64,000 nucleotides of DNA from JBAZZQ01 sp041658725 (GTDB taxonomy: Bacteria; Planctomycetota; Phycisphaerae; JAAYCJ01). The stretch lies in the NCBI GenBank assembly GCA_041658725.1, contig JBAZZQ010000002.1:54139-118138 (forward strand), written 5' to 3'. The notes beneath the pieces are model-generated. The model saw only the letters and a list, made by a program, of their open reading frames with translations. It did not search any database and had not been told where the DNA came from. The position numbers and the translations under genes were made by a program. Positions 60,947 through 64,000 of the stretch are shown piece by piece; position 1 is the stretch's first letter; the number at the start of each line of letters is the position of its first letter.

Positions 60947-62596
60947 ATGAACATGTTTTGTTACCAGTGTGAGCAGACCGCCAAGGGCACCGGCTGTACG
61001 GCGCATGGAGTTTGCGGAAAAGACCCGGAAACAGCGGTCCTTCAGGACCTTCTGGTCCACGCCGTAAAAGGCATTTCGATGTATGCTCATCGAGCACGGA
61101 AGATGGGGGCGAAAGATTCTCAAATCGACGTGTTTGCCATCAAGGCGCTCTTTAGCACGCTGACCAATGTCAATTTTGATCCTCAGCGATTGGCTTTGAT
61201 GTTGGAGCAGGCGTCGCGGTTATTGAAGAAAGCAAAAGAGCTTTACGAAACCGCCTGCAAAAAAGAGGGCCAGGTGCCTGAAACATTAAACGGTCCCGCC
61301 GCCTGGGTCAAAGCGGCAGACCTTAACGGATTGATCGGACAGGGCGAAAATCTTTCCGTTCAAAAACGAATCGAGTCGCAGGGTGAAGATATTACCGGCT
61401 TGCAGGAGCTTTTAACCTACGGCATCAAAGGGTTAGCCGCATACGCCGATCATGCCCAAATTCTCGGCAAAGAAGACGACGGGGTCTACGCATTTGTCCA
61501 TGAGGCGTTAAGCTTTTTAGCCGGCAATCCAACCAGCGTCGATGCTCTTCTGGGCACGATCCTCAAGTGCGGCGAAGTCAACCTCAAGGTAATGGAACTT
61601 CTCGATGCCGCCAATACCGGCGCCTACGGTCAGCCGACCCCGACAAGCGTGCGAATTACATCGGTCAAAGGCAAGGCGATTCTCGTTTCAGGCCACGATT
61701 TAAAAGACCTCGAGGAACTCCTCAAGCAAACCCAGGGCAAGGGAATCAACATCTATACGCACGGCGAAATGCTGCCCGCCCACGGTTATCCGGGATTGAA
61801 AAAATATTCCCACCTGGTCGGAAATTATGGTGGAGCATGGCAGGATCAGCGGCAGGAATTCGATCAATTCCCCGGGGCCATACTCATGACCACCAATTGC
61901 ATTCAAAAGCCCAAAGACACGTATAAATCGCGATTGTTCACCTGCGGCGTGGTTGCCTGGCCCGACGTTCAGCACATCGCCGACCGTAATTTCGCCCCGG
62001 TGATTCAAGCCGCCCTGTCGGCTCCGGGATTTACGCAAGATGCACCGGAAAAAACCATCCTCGTCGGTTTTGGACATAACGCCGTTCTCTCTGTCGCCGG
62101 AAAAGTGATCGACGCCGTGAAAGCAGGAAAGATCAAACACTTCTTCCTCATCGGCGGCTGCGACGGAGCCAAACCAGGCCGTAATTATTATACCGATTTT
62201 GCCCAGCAGGTTCCCAAAGACTGCATGATCCTCACGCTGGCCTGCGGCAAGTACCGGTTTAACAAGCTAGACTTTGGAACGATCGAAGGCTTGCCGCGAT
62301 TGCTCGACATCGGCCAGTGCAACGACGCCTATTCCGCGATTCAAATCGCCCTCGCCCTCGCCGGAGCCTTTAACACCGACGTCAACTCGCTGCCGCTTTC
62401 GATGGTCCTTTCCTGGTACGAGCAAAAAGCGGTGGTTATCCTGCTGACGCTGCTGTTCCTGGGCATTAAAAATATCCGCCTCGGACCCAGCCTGCCCGCG
62501 TTTGTCAGCCCAACAGTTTTGAACGTCCTGGTGGAAAAATTCAATATTAAACCCATCACGACCCCGCAGGAAGATTTAAAGGCCATCTTAGGTTGA
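60947..62596 (+). CDS. hcp: hydroxylamine reductase (hybrid cluster protein)
   Basis: 549 residues. The N-terminal [4Fe-4S] motif C5-x2-C8-x8-C17-x5-C23 is the class I (anaerobe) pattern. Later Cys and Glu for the hybrid [4Fe-2S-2O] cluster are in the usual region (TTNCIQKP, CGVVAWP, GGCDGAKPGR, LACGKYRFN). Handles NO and hydroxylamine, or S-nitrosylation. Ribosome site GAGGAG. A strong terminator follows at 62609. Confidence 0.95.
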   Translation: MNMFCYQCEQTAKGTGCTAHGVCGKDPETAVLQDLLVHAVKGISMYAHRARKMGAKDSQIDVFAIKALFSTLTNVNFDPQRLALMLEQASRLLKKAKELYETACKKEGQVPETLNGPAAWVKAADLNGLIGQGENLSVQKRIESQGEDITGLQELLTYGIKGLAAYADHAQILGKEDDGVYAFVHEALSFLAGNPTSVDALLGTILKCGEVNLKVMELLDAANTGAYGQPTPTSVRITSVKGKAILVSGHDLKDLEELLKQTQGKGINIYTHGEMLPAHGYPGLKKYSHLVGNYGGAWQDQRQEFDQFPGAILMTTNCIQKPKDTYKSRLFTCGVVAWPDVQHIADRNFAPVIQAALSAPGFTQDAPEKTILVGFGHNAVLSVAGKVIDAVKAGKIKHFFLIGGCDGAKPGRNYYTDFAQQVPKDCMILTLACGKYRFNKLDFGTIEGLPRLLDIGQCNDAYSAIQIALALAGAFNTDVNSLPLSMVLSWYEQKAVVILLTLLFLGIKNIRLGPSLPAFVSPTVLNVLVEKFNIKPITTPQEDLKAILG

Positions 62597-62608
62597 TAGA
62601 CCTCGTAC

Positions 62609-62640
62609 GAACCCCCGACGACAGTCGGGGGTTCTTTTTT
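62609..62640 (+). terminator. rho-independent terminator of the Hcp operon
   Basis: GAACCCCCGAC / GTCGGGGGTTC, 11-bp perfect stem, GACA loop, followed by Ts. Confidence 0.92.
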
Positions 62641-62781
62641 TATTTGAAAGCCGCGGTATAAGTCCGTGCCACGGTCGGCTTGCCCGGCCGTGTTTTCTTT
62701 GGTAGGATGAAATTAAGCAAACGGGTACGGCTGGGTAACCAGTCGCGTAAAATTAAGATCAATCTTTCGGAGGATAATCTC

Positions 62782-63702
62782 ATGCCGAAGAAATCTGTTA
62801 CATTAATTGAGGTTCTGGTGATAATTGTTGTCATCCTCATACTGATCGCCATTTTGCTACCAGACATCGGCTCTCATGAAATGTCTAAACGCGGTCTCTG
62901 TTCTTCAAACCTGAAACAAATCTTTACAGCAATGTATATATACAGTCAGGATTACAAGGGAGCTTTTCCAGCCGTCCCCTTTGGCACAGGCAAAATTGTG
63001 GGTGAAGATAAATCGGATCAATGTTCGAGTTTTAACAAAAAGAACGATCCCACAAAAGATTTTCTGCCGCAAGACGATCATAGTATTTCCCAAAATATGT
63101 GGCTGCTCGTCAGAGGCGAGTTTGCTCAGGCAGAAAATTTTATATGTCCCTATACAAAACAGGCTGGACAAAAAGTTGACATCAAGGACGGAAAATATTT
63201 TGGTCCCGATGGTTTCGTCGATTTTCCCTGGAAAGATACTGGGGCGACCATCTCATATTCTTTCATCCAACCGTGGAGTAAATTCACTGACAACCACAGC
63301 AGCGGGGAACTCTGGCAGGCCGATATTGATCCGCGAGTTGTCCTCGGTGCCGATGCGAATAATGGCAGCCAACCGAATTATCCCGGAAAGAAATTTCTCC
63401 TCGATATATATTATCTGAAAAAGTTCGTCAACAGCGTCAATCATTACGGTTATGGTCAAAATGTAATATATGGTGATGGGCATGTTTCGTTTAGTCAGAC
63501 CGTTTACGCGGGAATAGGAAACGATAATATTTATACAGCCATGCCGGCGGATTATAAAGGCGAACCAGGCAATACCCCCGGAACCTTGAGCGTCCGGCCG
63601 CGAGATCAATTTGATCCAAAAGTAAACAAGCCCGCCGAATGGGACACGGTCCTGATTCCCGCCAAAGACGCCGATCTGGAAAAATGGGATCGCAAACCTT
63701 AA
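62782..63702 (+). CDS. prepilin-type N-terminal protein with DGH box
   Basis: 306 residues from ATG 62782 (GGAGG upstream). MPKKSVTLIEVLVIIVVILILIAILLP is a type IV prepilin-like helix; E at position +5 is present but the cleavage-site Gly (-1) is Ser. Then CSSNLKQIFTAMYIYSQDYKGAFP and YGDGHVSF match the DUF1559-like/H-x9-DG group abundant in Planctomycetota. Exported, surface or pilus-related; exact role unknown. Confidence 0.82.
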   Translation: MPKKSVTLIEVLVIIVVILILIAILLPDIGSHEMSKRGLCSSNLKQIFTAMYIYSQDYKGAFPAVPFGTGKIVGEDKSDQCSSFNKKNDPTKDFLPQDDHSISQNMWLLVRGEFAQAENFICPYTKQAGQKVDIKDGKYFGPDGFVDFPWKDTGATISYSFIQPWSKFTDNHSSGELWQADIDPRVVLGADANNGSQPNYPGKKFLLDIYYLKKFVNSVNHYGYGQNVIYGDGHVSFSQTVYAGIGNDNIYTAMPADYKGEPGNTPGTLSVRPRDQFDPKVNKPAEWDTVLIPAKDADLEKWDRKP

Positions 63703-64000
63703 ACGTAGGTTGACTGAGGGGCCGCTTATCTCTTGATCCCGACCAACAGCATTCGAGTGGCCGCCGATGCAGTTTTCATTTTACGTATCGGTTAGACCTT
63801 GTACTAGTGCTCCGCGGCAGCAGGGTGGTCTTGCGACAACCAAAACAGCCCGACTACCGTCGGGGGCTAGTAAAGTCGTCCCTGAAAAAGTCGAATTTTA
63901 AAAGATCACGCCGCAAAGCGGCAAGTGTGAATACGCGGATGATCAAAAATCGGGGCCAAAAACTGCAGGCACAATAAAAAATGCCGCAGCAGGCGGCGAA
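63703..64000. other. noncoding tail of the window
   Basis: Contains a CCCGAC-TACC-GTCGGG hairpin near 63851 and GCCGC-AAA-GCGGC near 63911. No gene seen before the window ends. Confidence 0.5.

Noticed and set aside
1..64000. CRISPR array, tRNA, rRNA, transposase, integrase
   Set aside because: No regularly spaced repeat-spacer units, cloverleaf, rRNA-like stretch or transposase motif was recognised by eye; a covariance or HMM search could still find a tRNA.

Overview
The window looks like chromosomal DNA of an anaerobic or microaerophilic member of the Planctomycetota, probably near Phycisphaerae. This is inferred from gene content; there is no rRNA or other taxonomic marker here. Pointers are a prepilin-like protein with a C-terminal DGH box, WG-x-x-VEG domains of the kind seen in planctomycete proteins, a glycine-rich RRM protein, the futalosine menaquinone route (MqnD), a K+-independent H+-pyrophosphatase, and an Hcp/flavodiiron nitrosative-stress operon. 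Base composition is roughly balanced, with more AT-rich islands near 50.7-53.1 kb.

Layout. 0-13.4 kb is mixed housekeeping: an alpha/beta hydrolase cut by the window edge, a DUF4432 sugar-epimerase-like protein, MqnD, a GT-C glycosyltransferase, an ECF sigma / small membrane protein / signal peptidase I operon, a GAF-PP2C phosphatase, a methyltransferase, FtsH with a translationally coupled TPR protein, and three small membrane or exported proteins. 13.4-26.6 kb is one long minus-strand cluster: DegT aminotransferase, methyltransferase, GT9 and CgeB-type glycosyltransferases, four radical SAM enzymes, a minimal split thiamine-diphosphate enzyme and a large repeat-domain protein. It is probably a biosynthetic and glycosylation locus of unknown product and is the best candidate for an undescribed system. 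26.7-34.7 kb holds a sigma54 activator with a perfect palindrome at its promoter, two multi-pass membrane proteins, ferredoxin, bacterioferritin, and an unusual two-gene module resembling a HicA toxin with a long partner.

34.9-50.2 kb holds HppA, a receiver protein, ArfB, an RRM protein with a clear promoter and terminator, a class III aminotransferase, a nitrilase-family amidase, RlmN, a PleD-like diguanylate cyclase, a 1371-residue hybrid histidine kinase and an MFS exporter. 50.7-53.6 kb is accessory: an MntA/HepT toxin-antitoxin pair, and a CPBP protease gene lying between a full and a truncated copy of the same membrane-protein gene. 53.9-56.6 kb holds an ABC transporter pair and a Spy-like LTxxQ protein. 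56.7-62.6 kb holds RibBA, a block of nested palindromic elements, and an Rrf2 - ferredoxin-like - flavodiiron - Hcp operon whose -10 box sits inside a 24-bp palindrome. A prepilin-like protein closes the window.

Intergenic DNA is rich in dispersed imperfect palindromes of several families. Two elements share terminal inverted repeats (GTAACCGTTCA) around unrelated interior hairpins, and in two places a gene has run into such a repeat and takes its stop codon from it. No tRNA, rRNA, transposase, integrase or CRISPR array was recognised.
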